A stretch of DNA of 64,000 nucleotides from a virus, in the IMG/VR virus record IMGVR_UViG_3300025121_000282, positions 248,001 to 312,000 of that record; one strand, 5' to 3'. The translations under genes and the position numbers were made by a program. Below are positions 43,471 through 51,697 of the stretch, one piece after another (within the stretch, counting starts at the first letter, position 1; every line of letters begins with the position of its first letter). The notes under the pieces were generated by a model that was not told where the DNA came from, ran no database searches, and worked only from the letters and a program-made list of their open reading frames with translations.

Positions 43471-44535
43471 ATGTCTAATTTAGATTTCGATCTAGTAAAA
43501 CACACAATAGTCATGACGAGAGGTGGGTCTGTCTCTTATGGAATGGCTACGCCCACCTCGGATTTAGACATCAAGGGTATTTTTATACCCCCAGAAGAGT
43601 ATACCCTAGGGTTTTATCTAAATTGTGAAACCATCAATAAGAACGAGGATTTAGAACTGTTTAGACACTTGTTAAATCAAGATAGTCTCAGGTATGTTGA
43701 CAATGGCCTTGAGGGGTCTGTTTATTCATTAGTAAAATACTTATTCTTAGCCGCCAAGGGAAACCCAAACATACTGGAAGTACTGTTTTGCGAAGAGGAA
43801 GATGTAATACACACCTCTGAGGAGGGTGAGATTCTTCGTGAGCACAGAGGTCTATTTTTAACCCAAGTTGTTAGACACCAATACGTTAGATATGCAATGG
43901 CTCAACTTGAAGATATTAAACGGCACAAGTCGTATTTGCTTAACCCCATAAAAAACAAGCCCACCCGATCTGATTTTGGGCTACCTACCCAGCCTGCAAT
44001 TAAGAAACACAAACTCGGGCTAATTGAAGCTGCAATTAAAAAACAGACAGACAGAGGGTACACTAGAGACCAAGCATTAAAAATTTTGGTAACGTACCCT
44101 GAGTACGAGAAGGACTTAAGTACACCAAACTTTATTGCAAATCTAAATGGGGAGGCTGCTTATACCAGTGCCGCCACTACATACACACGTCAGCAGCTTC
44201 ATTGGGAAAATAGAAACGCAAAAAGGGCAGCATTAGAGGCAAAGTATGGATTTGATACTAAACACACCTCACATGTTGTTAGGCTACTAAAAACGGGGCA
44301 TGAGATTTTAACTCAAGGGAAGTTAACAGTCCGCAGACCAGATTTCGAGGAATTGTTGGCTATCCGTGCTGGCTCATGGAGTTATGAGGAAGTAATGACT
44401 TGGGCCAATGACATGGTAAGAAAAATAAATTATGACTCTTTGGATTCCCCAATTCCATTAGAGCCGGATATGGTGGCTATCAACAATTTGTGTGTAAGAT
44501 TACACAAGATGTTTTACAAAAAGTTGGGATTTTGA
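43471..44535 (+). CDS. RlaP-type nucleotidyltransferase
   Basis: 354 residues from an ATG with GGAGG eight bases upstream. Residues 19-36 carry the Pol-beta nucleotidyltransferase core: GS (19-20), then Asp31 and Asp33 (SDLDIKGIF). This form (GSxxYG...TSDxDIKG) matches the RlaP family, often linked with RNA ligases and repair. Substrate unknown. First of a three-gene plus-strand operon with coupled starts. Confidence 0.8.
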   Translation: MSNLDFDLVKHTIVMTRGGSVSYGMATPTSDLDIKGIFIPPEEYTLGFYLNCETINKNEDLELFRHLLNQDSLRYVDNGLEGSVYSLVKYLFLAAKGNPNILEVLFCEEEDVIHTSEEGEILREHRGLFLTQVVRHQYVRYAMAQLEDIKRHKSYLLNPIKNKPTRSDFGLPTQPAIKKHKLGLIEAAIKKQTDRGYTRDQALKILVTYPEYEKDLSTPNFIANLNGEAAYTSAATTYTRQQLHWENRNAKRAALEAKYGFDTKHTSHVVRLLKTGHEILTQGKLTVRRPDFEELLAIRAGSWSYEEVMTWANDMVRKINYDSLDSPIPLEPDMVAINNLCVRLHKMFYKKLGF

Positions 44536-44537
44536 GT

Positions 44538-45041
44538 ATGCTGGACAAAATACTTGATTCTATAAAGTCGGATAGCGTATTGCACTGTGCCATGAGCACT
44601 CCAGAAATTCGTGCACGTATCAGTCCGCACATGGACGACTCAGCTACAATCGTTGTGTGGCTCAAAGAGAAGAACGAGATTTTCAACACCCCATCAGCAC
44701 TTGAGACGTGTGCTTTGTTTGTTATGTCTGTTTTAGACGAACCTAGATGGTTGGAGAAAGTAGCGATCAGAATAACGCTTATAGATGAGGACGGCGAGGT
44801 TGTTTCTTCCCATTCCAGACCGTTAACTCCGGTAGGAGACAAGCCAGATGGCTATTACGAATCAGACCCAATACCCGACAAGCCAAACTTTGACGTAGAG
44901 GATATGCTAAGAGATCATGTGGCCAGACATGTCATGGCCGAATTGGGGTGTGATACCGATTTTGTGTTAGACCACTATGTTGAGGTGCTTCAGGAAGAAT
45001 TTTGGAAGAAACCAGTATCTCAAGACAAGGAACCAGTATGA
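44538..45041 (+). CDS. Hypothetical protein in nucleotidyltransferase operon
   Basis: 167 residues from the ATG two bases after the previous stop. Mixed alpha/beta; no recognised domain. A C-terminal acidic helical segment (DHYVEVLQEEFWKKP). The stop overlaps the next start (ATGA), so the three genes are co-translated. Confidence 0.6.
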   Translation: MLDKILDSIKSDSVLHCAMSTPEIRARISPHMDDSATIVVWLKEKNEIFNTPSALETCALFVMSVLDEPRWLEKVAIRITLIDEDGEVVSSHSRPLTPVGDKPDGYYESDPIPDKPNFDVEDMLRDHVARHVMAELGCDTDFVLDHYVEVLQEEFWKKPVSQDKEPV

Positions 45042-45580
45042 AGAACCAGTATGTATTTTCTTTTGATGTAGAGAGTGTTGGGCTGTGGGGTCCATCTTTT
45101 GCTGTAGGCTGGGTGCTATTCTCACCTTTGGGTGCTGCCTTGTCATCTGGTATACTAGCCTATGACCCAAAGTTGTGTCCACCTACTTATTCTTTTGCAG
45201 ACGAGGAATGGGTTGCCACCAATATACCTCCACTTCCATATAAGTGTAATTCTTTATTTGAAGTGACATCTAAGTTCGAACAAACCTTACGAGAAGTGCA
45301 GTCGTTTGTATTAAATCAGAACCCATACGGATACATCTTGTATTTGGCTGATTGTCCACACCCGGTGGAGACAAACTTTTTACGAGAATGCCATCAACAC
45401 TTTCCAGTTACAAATACAATAATGCACCCTCTTGTTGACTTGGGGTCAATCAGACTAGCTAAGGGGTTAAATCCTACAAGTGTAGAGCCTAGACTGCCAC
45501 TTGAACTGCCCATCCACGACCCAAGGTGTGACGCTTTGCAGTCTGGGAGGCTATATTTTGAGGCTATGCGTCGGGGATAA
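45038..45580 (+). CDS. DEDDh 3'-5' exonuclease (DnaQ-like)
   Basis: 180 residues. Exo motifs in order: D10-x-E12 (FSFDVES), Asp105 (LYLADCPHP), and His160-x4-Asp165 (HDPRCDAL). This is the DEDDh set of the DnaQ/epsilon superfamily, which removes nucleotides 3'-5' using two metal ions. Small and with no polymerase domain; DNA proofreading or RNA trimming are both possible. Confidence 0.82.
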   Translation: MKNQYVFSFDVESVGLWGPSFAVGWVLFSPLGAALSSGILAYDPKLCPPTYSFADEEWVATNIPPLPYKCNSLFEVTSKFEQTLREVQSFVLNQNPYGYILYLADCPHPVETNFLRECHQHFPVTNTIMHPLVDLGSIRLAKGLNPTSVEPRLPLELPIHDPRCDALQSGRLYFEAMRRG

Positions 45581-45584
45581 ACCA

Positions 45585-46043
45585 CTACTTGGGGAGCTTA
45601 CTTAACAAGTCTCCCACTTTTATACCACTATCGTCTTTAATTTTTACTACATAAACTTGTGGTTTTATGCTAATCACTTGAGACACATGCTTGTCTTCTA
45701 TACCGACTGGCAACGCAATGTCTACTTTGTTTCCATTGTCTGTAATAGTGATCTTTTCTTTGTCTCTTAGGGGATTTTTAGATAATTCTATTGGGTGCGT
45801 TTTGATTTCAACCCAATACTTGGCGTCAGGAGCACCCACAGGCACGGGTCTAACTGGTTCGGATTCTAAAATTATGTCTAGTGGGTCTGTGTAGTCTCGT
45901 ATTTTTAAAAGTTTCTTTATTATACCGCCAAAATTTAAAACGTCAGATTGACCTAATACCACACAAAACAGCGCCACAAGTACGAATAATACGAGTGGCG
46001 CTGCCATTACCAACCAGCGAGGTAGTCTTTTTAGTACTTCCAA
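45585..46043 (-). CDS. Single-span membrane protein
   Basis: 152 residues. N-terminal MEVLKRLPRW then a hydrophobic helix (about 13-32), followed by a soluble beta domain. Lies downstream of the holin in the small lysis-type cluster, so a lysis accessory role is likely but unproven. Convergent with the exonuclease operon. Confidence 0.6.
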   Translation of the reverse strand: MEVLKRLPRWLVMAAPLVLFVLVALFCVVLGQSDVLNFGGIIKKLLKIRDYTDPLDIILESEPVRPVPVGAPDAKYWVEIKTHPIELSKNPLRDKEKITITDNGNKVDIALPVGIEDKHVSQVISIKPQVYVVKIKDDSGIKVGDLLSKLPK

Positions 46044-46044
46044 T

Positions 46045-46323
46045 TCACTTGATGCTGTTTAATACAGATGCAAGTTTATTTAGCGAAACATCAATGCTTG
46101 TGGGAACAGAGGCGATCTTGTACTTTTCAAGTAAAACCTTTTGTGCTGCCTCAAGTGTGTTCTCTGCATTTTCAACAGCACGATGCACGTTGCCCAAAAA
46201 GGAATCCCCTGCATTTCCCTTTTTAGCTTCCTCTAGTCCTAGCTTCAACGATTTTAGCTGAACTAGAATTTCAGAAACCTTGGCTTTGGCAGAATTGGGG
46301 GTGAGTGCTGTTTTGGTGCTCAT
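46045..46323 (-). CDS. Small helical protein in lysis cluster
   Basis: 92 residues, helical with Lys/Glu/Leu heptads; no membrane segment. Start overlaps the holin stop (ATGA). Function unknown. Confidence 0.6.
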   Translation of the reverse strand: MSTKTALTPNSAKAKVSEILVQLKSLKLGLEEAKKGNAGDSFLGNVHRAVENAENTLEAAQKVLLEKYKIASVPTSIDVSLNKLASVLNSIK

Positions 46324-46688
46324 TTGGCGCGAGCCTTATTTAACTGGGCTTCTATGACGGCTTCAAGGCTGTGTACGTGGCTGTCCACCCACTCATCCAT
46401 GCCGGCCTTCTTGGCCTCTTTCTTGACGTATTCGATGGCCTTCTGAAGCTTCTCTTCACTTGACGTAGGACTATCTACCTTCAACTTCTTGTGTGCGTAT
46501 TCTTCCGCACTGGAAATACCAGACTTTATTAGACCTAGAAGTCTAGACTCCATCTCAGAGTCTATCTGGATCTGGAACTTGGCCTCAATTACTTTAACCA
46601 GCTGGCGTCCCAAAACTGTTAAAACTCCTGCCACAATCATCACCACTACAGGAAGCAGGTTGTCCAGCATTATCTTTAGGTATTCCAT
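46320..46688 (-). CDS. Holin, LLH-type
   Basis: 122 residues, AAAGGAG ribosome site. One N-terminal transmembrane helix (about 9-30: LLPVVVMIVAGVLTVLG) followed by charged helices with 'SAEEYAHKKLK' and 'KLQKAIEYVKKEAKKAG', the pattern of LL-H-type phage holins. Such holins form pores that start lysis. No endolysin is visible beside it. Confidence 0.75.
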   Translation of the reverse strand: MEYLKIMLDNLLPVVVMIVAGVLTVLGRQLVKVIEAKFQIQIDSEMESRLLGLIKSGISSAEEYAHKKLKVDSPTSSEEKLQKAIEYVKKEAKKAGMDEWVDSHVHSLEAVIEAQLNKARAK

Positions 46689-46723
46689 TATTAACTCCTT
46701 TAACCAAATTTGGTATAAAAGTA

Positions 46724-49700
46724 TTAGGCCAACTGATTGTTTCGGTTTGGTAGAGCTACCAATGGATGCCCTTTGATACGGTACCTGTCCACAGCCGAAA
46801 ATCCTTCCCCAACACCGTTGTGCCCGATTCTGGAGTGTAAGTTCTTTAGTACAGAACTAGATACAGTATTATATTCTACGCTAGTAGACACCACAAGTTG
46901 GAGTTCACCACCCCGATGTATAACCACTCCGTCATGTTGTTCTTCTACTGTTCGCACCAAGCATGCAATACCTACTAGAACCGGGGATAACGAGTATGTT
47001 TCTTTCGGTGTTTCCAGCGTCGCTGCATCCACAGTTATGGGGCCATAATTACCATTTCTTCTGATCAAAGAACCAGTGTCACCTCTATAAGTACGAAATT
47101 GGGTACCCATGGTATCCGTATTTACACCCTTAGACAAGACCATGGTGGCCCCAAAACCCGGAACCATGACGGTCTGCGGGTCGCTAAAGTCAATACTGTC
47201 CCTGTCGGTTTGGGCTTGAGATGACACTATCCTGCTCAGCACATTTATTGCAAAATTAGACAACTTTCCATCAAATTTATAGTCTTGTCCCACAAAGTTC
47301 TTGTCTAAAAATAAACGACCCATGGGCAGTCTGGTTGTAGCCCCAGCGTACCTTGGGTGAATAAACGACCCATAATCACCTCCAGCCACCCCCACAAAAT
47401 TTATCGGCAAATCTTCACTCTGGATGTCATACTCATATGCAGAATCCAGAATCGACCATTTTTCTACTACGGTATTGCCGTTGAATCCAGCTATTCTTCC
47501 CGTGCCCAAGGTTGTAGCAAAACAAATAGAATCCATTACCTCAAACGACACAGGCTCAACCAAGTCTGTGTATGTGTCTGTTGTAGAGATAGCAGTACGA
47601 CCTGCTACCGAGATAGCACCTCTGCGGTCCACTTTGTCATACGTGCCAGTTATAGGGTCTCCTTGGTATGGCCTACGTGTGTAAGTGACAGCAATGTCTG
47701 CTTCTTTATTCCCAGCAGAGCCTCTAACCGGTCCAGGGGTGACTAGGTACACATCCCCGTTTTCCAAAAGTCTATCAGCCCACACATCACTATCCACAAC
47801 CCCACCCGGGGCGCCTTGTCTAACTACAAGCTTTTGACTTGTGGCATAACCCTCTGTGGACCCCACCAAGAATCCTCTGCTAAAACCGAAACAAGTAGCT
47901 TCCACTACATACTTACCAGAATCAAACGAAGCAATGGCATTTGGCGATCTAGTAATGTCTACCATCGATTCATCTAAAACGAAAGTCCCATCTTCCTCGG
48001 CATCAAGCCAGTACCAGAGCGGGACACCCTCACAGTCGTCCCTTAACAAGTTCACGGCTTTTCCTACGGTGCTACTAAGGGGCTCTCTTGTAGTCTCGTC
48101 TGTAGATGTTCCGTTGTCTCTAAAGTCTCCAACCTCGTATACCGCCCACAACCTAGCAATACCGTGGAATGTCGAGAACTGAATACCAGACCTACCCCAC
48201 GGAGTTTGGGAAGCAGTTACAACTCTGCACCCAATTCTCTTATTCTCTACGTCTACACCAACTTGTCTATTAAATCCCGTGGCTACAGGGACATCGTCGA
48301 CAGTATGAGTCATAAAAGTGACCCAAGTACTGCCTGAGGTGGCATAATCAAGGATGCCTGAGTTTACAGTTTGGCTGCTTCTAGCTTGCACAAAACAATT
48401 GATACCACCTGAATAAACAAAATTACCATCATTAGTGGGGTAGCGTGTGCCGTACTGTACCGGATACACCGGAACGTCAATTCCCACATACGGTTTGCTT
48501 GTGTGTATTATAGTCGGGAAAATACCGGGCGGAATCTCTATACTTCGAGTATTGTCCCAGATGCCAAGGGGGTCGTGTGCATCCTTGTTAGGAAAAGACC
48601 CCGTACTCGGGTCTTCAGTTATAGGCATTGTGGCATATGTTATTACCTGTAATGGGTATAACTTTATTTGCTGCCAGGGCGTAAGCATGAAGGTCTTTGA
48701 CCCGGGGTCCACATAACAAGCTGTCAGAGTGGGTTGGTCATTTTCATAATAATTGGTGTGTACACTATGGTGCATCTGTATAGGCTGAGTTTTAGTTATA
48801 ATGTTATTTCGGGGCAACAATAAATCTTTGTGCCCTTCCAATATTGATACACTTAGTATCTTTTCGGGTCTTCTACTTAAACCATGTCCCCCTGTAGTTA
48901 GGGTCGTGTACCTCAAGTAGCATCTGTAACTAGAATCAAATACGGCGTCCCCTGTGGGAGCAGGTGCACCACTGATATACACACACATGTCCTCATCATA
49001 GGCGAATGGGGAACTGCTCGATGGGCTTATTGGCGTATCTATTATGGCAGTGCTGGCATCAATGTTATAAGCTAATAGCGTGGCATCCGCTGAGGACCCA
49101 GTACCATAGTATGTGTTTTGTGTGTGCTCAGTTGTAAGCCCGTCTGTCCAAATGGACACTAGCTCTTCATTTACGCCCCTCCCCGGATATTGTCTACTAT
49201 CCGAAAGAGGAACTAGAGTGATGGGAGTTGGGCCTCCTGGAAACACAAACCTGTTTTGAGCACCCCCAACATTGTGTGGATATATACGAACTCTTATAAC
49301 GTCACCGTTGGAAAACTTATTTGCCACTGTTTGTTTTATGATATTTATGGCATGGGCATCTAACGTGTAATTTGAGTCTACTGCGCTAACATCGTCCCCT
49401 ACATTTACTATGGCAGTATGCGGCTTTAGGGCCACCACATGGTGTCGCCAGGGAGTTGCAGCATCGGACCAAACAGTACGCAAGCCATTGGCACTTTCCC
49501 CTATAGAATACGCACCCGGCATGTCTTGATCGTCATCAGAAAACCGGTCGGTAGACACTAACAGAGGGCCAACACAAGAAGAATCTTGTTGATCCATCTT
49601 CCAAGTGGAATCCAAATTTCCACCCATAAGATCCATAAAAGTACTTATCAATAAGTTGCGGTCGGTATTCGTGTTTACAGTATGTCTTAAGTCTAGTATG

Positions 49701-50938
49701 TCATCTTGGGTTATTTCGTCCGCAAATAAACCATCGGGTCTTACGCTGGTCCCTCTACCCGCCAACAGAGTTATTATTGCCCCCGTAGAGTGGGACCTTT
49801 TAACAGTATTTAACTCACCTCTAGTCACACCTACTAAGTACCCGTTGGAAATACTACTAAATGACAGGACTTCGTCATCGATTTTTATCAAACTGCTCCC
49901 AGAAGTAGGGATACCGGCTGAAGTAGTAGCAGTTAATTTTATATTGGTTACAGTGGTGCTGCTTATGTCACTAAATAGCGTAGCCACGTCAGTTATTGTT
50001 GTAGCACCCGAGGCAGAGTTTATGGTGGGTATTCTATTTATACTGTGATTTTTAGCGTCATCTAGTACAGAGTACCCACCATTTACTTTCCTAAAAACTG
50101 CACATATAGGTATTGCTTTCACCCAACCGTCAGCAGTCCCAAGCCCATTGGTTGGGTCTGCTCCCACTTCTACATCGAGCACATTGTTTACGGGGGCATC
50201 CCCGCTCCAACCAGCCAGCCAAAGCCCGTGGTCAGACGGAGACATGTAATACCTAGAGTTTTCTAGAGGGGAAGACAAATTTGCTTGTGCTAGTACTAAA
50301 CTATTCAAAAAACCATCTGGGTTATTTAAAAGGGCTAGTTTGTTTACGGACACCACTCTGATTCTGTATTGTAGCTGGACTCTTTTAGTAGTTTGTGCGC
50401 CGTACGTACTGTCTTTGGTATAATCCGTTAAATTCGTCCCACCAAACAACACGTTACCATACTTCCACATAGTGGAGGAGGATGGTTTGTTTGACGTAGA
50501 CGGTGTAGGGGACACCAGTGCCCTCCACACTTCCAAAAACACAAGGTCTATTCTGGTATCGTCCGAAGGTGGGGGCGGAAGTTTAATCCAGTTTAAAAAA
50601 TTCCCACTAACCGGGTTATCAGTACCAGCGATGGGTATGACATACCCATCTATTATAGCGGTTAGTGGTCTGTCCTCAAACCCAAAAGTAAACTGATTTA
50701 CATACGACTTATTTGTGTTGTAAACTCCAGGAGACGTAGAGTCGCAGGCCCATCCTGAGGCAGGAAATGTGGCCTTGACCAATGCCCGGTTATGATCCAG
50801 AGCACTTTGAGCAACTAAATTGAGTTCTGAATCCAGTGGTGCTTTGTACTTTTGAAATACAACATCTGTTATTTGATAGTTGTCTGACGGAACAACTCTT
50901 GAAACAACACCACCCAGGCTATTTATTGTGTCGGCCAT
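46724..50938 (-). CDS. Large tail/baseplate fibre protein, paralogue 1
   Basis: 1404 residues, beta-rich. The N-terminal third contains 'DLVFLEVWRALV', 'RVQLQYRIRVVSV' and 'KAIPICAVFRK', matched at similar spacing in the gene at 51698. The remainder is unique and full of Thr/Asp/Gly loops, as in virion fibre and receptor-binding proteins. First gene after the lysis cluster in the leftward order and last of the fibre operon. Role inferred. Confidence 0.7.
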   Translation of the reverse strand: MADTINSLGGVVSRVVPSDNYQITDVVFQKYKAPLDSELNLVAQSALDHNRALVKATFPASGWACDSTSPGVYNTNKSYVNQFTFGFEDRPLTAIIDGYVIPIAGTDNPVSGNFLNWIKLPPPPSDDTRIDLVFLEVWRALVSPTPSTSNKPSSSTMWKYGNVLFGGTNLTDYTKDSTYGAQTTKRVQLQYRIRVVSVNKLALLNNPDGFLNSLVLAQANLSSPLENSRYYMSPSDHGLWLAGWSGDAPVNNVLDVEVGADPTNGLGTADGWVKAIPICAVFRKVNGGYSVLDDAKNHSINRIPTINSASGATTITDVATLFSDISSTTVTNIKLTATTSAGIPTSGSSLIKIDDEVLSFSSISNGYLVGVTRGELNTVKRSHSTGAIITLLAGRGTSVRPDGLFADEITQDDILDLRHTVNTNTDRNLLISTFMDLMGGNLDSTWKMDQQDSSCVGPLLVSTDRFSDDDQDMPGAYSIGESANGLRTVWSDAATPWRHHVVALKPHTAIVNVGDDVSAVDSNYTLDAHAINIIKQTVANKFSNGDVIRVRIYPHNVGGAQNRFVFPGGPTPITLVPLSDSRQYPGRGVNEELVSIWTDGLTTEHTQNTYYGTGSSADATLLAYNIDASTAIIDTPISPSSSSPFAYDEDMCVYISGAPAPTGDAVFDSSYRCYLRYTTLTTGGHGLSRRPEKILSVSILEGHKDLLLPRNNIITKTQPIQMHHSVHTNYYENDQPTLTACYVDPGSKTFMLTPWQQIKLYPLQVITYATMPITEDPSTGSFPNKDAHDPLGIWDNTRSIEIPPGIFPTIIHTSKPYVGIDVPVYPVQYGTRYPTNDGNFVYSGGINCFVQARSSQTVNSGILDYATSGSTWVTFMTHTVDDVPVATGFNRQVGVDVENKRIGCRVVTASQTPWGRSGIQFSTFHGIARLWAVYEVGDFRDNGTSTDETTREPLSSTVGKAVNLLRDDCEGVPLWYWLDAEEDGTFVLDESMVDITRSPNAIASFDSGKYVVEATCFGFSRGFLVGSTEGYATSQKLVVRQGAPGGVVDSDVWADRLLENGDVYLVTPGPVRGSAGNKEADIAVTYTRRPYQGDPITGTYDKVDRRGAISVAGRTAISTTDTYTDLVEPVSFEVMDSICFATTLGTGRIAGFNGNTVVEKWSILDSAYEYDIQSEDLPINFVGVAGGDYGSFIHPRYAGATTRLPMGRLFLDKNFVGQDYKFDGKLSNFAINVLSRIVSSQAQTDRDSIDFSDPQTVMVPGFGATMVLSKGVNTDTMGTQFRTYRGDTGSLIRRNGNYGPITVDAATLETPKETYSLSPVLVGIACLVRTVEEQHDGVVIHRGGELQLVVSTSVEYNTVSSSVLKNLHSRIGHNGVGEGFSAVDRYRIKGHPLVALPNRNNQLA

Positions 50939-50959
50939 GTGTTACACCGCAGTCAAGTG

Positions 50960-51688
50960 TTACTGAGCAACTAAACAAAACCAATTAAGGTCTATGTCCC
51001 TAGATGTGTTGTTTTCTATCTTTATCACTAAACTAACGCCATCATTTTCCACTGGTATTGTCACCGGTACCCCAGAGCCACTTAAGGTGCTGTAACCAGC
51101 ACCACCATTCACCGAAACCCTTATTGTGCACCAATAGTCTGATGTCTGCGCAGTAAATTGGTGCCAAAACTTAACGGGACCAATATTTGATGTAGTATAT
51201 TCAGATATACTAGACCCACTTACAGAGTCCTTATTACTCTCACTTCTCACCCACCTACCCATGCAAAATAGTGGGGTTACCGTTCTTATGTCACCGCACT
51301 CAGACCACATAAACCCTCTAGCAGTAGTAACTAAAACACCACCTTGTCTTACGGTTATCGTACCACACTTTCCTATGTTTATCTTGGACGAGTTGCCCGT
51401 GTCCACGTCGCTAGAACTTAAAAACGGGTACATATACGTAGAAGCAGATCCTACGCTCCACCCGTAACGGGGGAGTGCCCAAGACCAAGTTGCTTTTCTG
51501 ATCTGGTCTATCAGCCCATCACTTACCACGGTATTTGGCTGAGTAAAGCCTAGTGTTAGGTCAGACTCATTAATCTCAATTTCGTCATGAACGGGTACTA
51601 CAAACGCACCATTCAATATAACTCCAGAAATGTCATCGGTGGCATACATCACACGCTGGGTAAATTGGTCTATTACGTAGTATCGCAT
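50960..51688 (-). CDS. Small fibre-associated protein
   Basis: 242 residues, beta-rich, between the two fibre paralogues; 'VSDGLIDQIRKATWSWALPRYG' near 65 and a beta-sandwich-like C-terminus (DGVSLVIKIENNTSRDIDLN). Could be a fibre tip or adaptor. No family recognised. Confidence 0.6.
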   Translation of the reverse strand: MRYYVIDQFTQRVMYATDDISGVILNGAFVVPVHDEIEINESDLTLGFTQPNTVVSDGLIDQIRKATWSWALPRYGWSVGSASTYMYPFLSSSDVDTGNSSKINIGKCGTITVRQGGVLVTTARGFMWSECGDIRTVTPLFCMGRWVRSESNKDSVSGSSISEYTTSNIGPVKFWHQFTAQTSDYWCTIRVSVNGGAGYSTLSGSGVPVTIPVENDGVSLVIKIENNTSRDIDLNWFCLVAQ

Positions 51689-51697
51689 TTTGTTATC

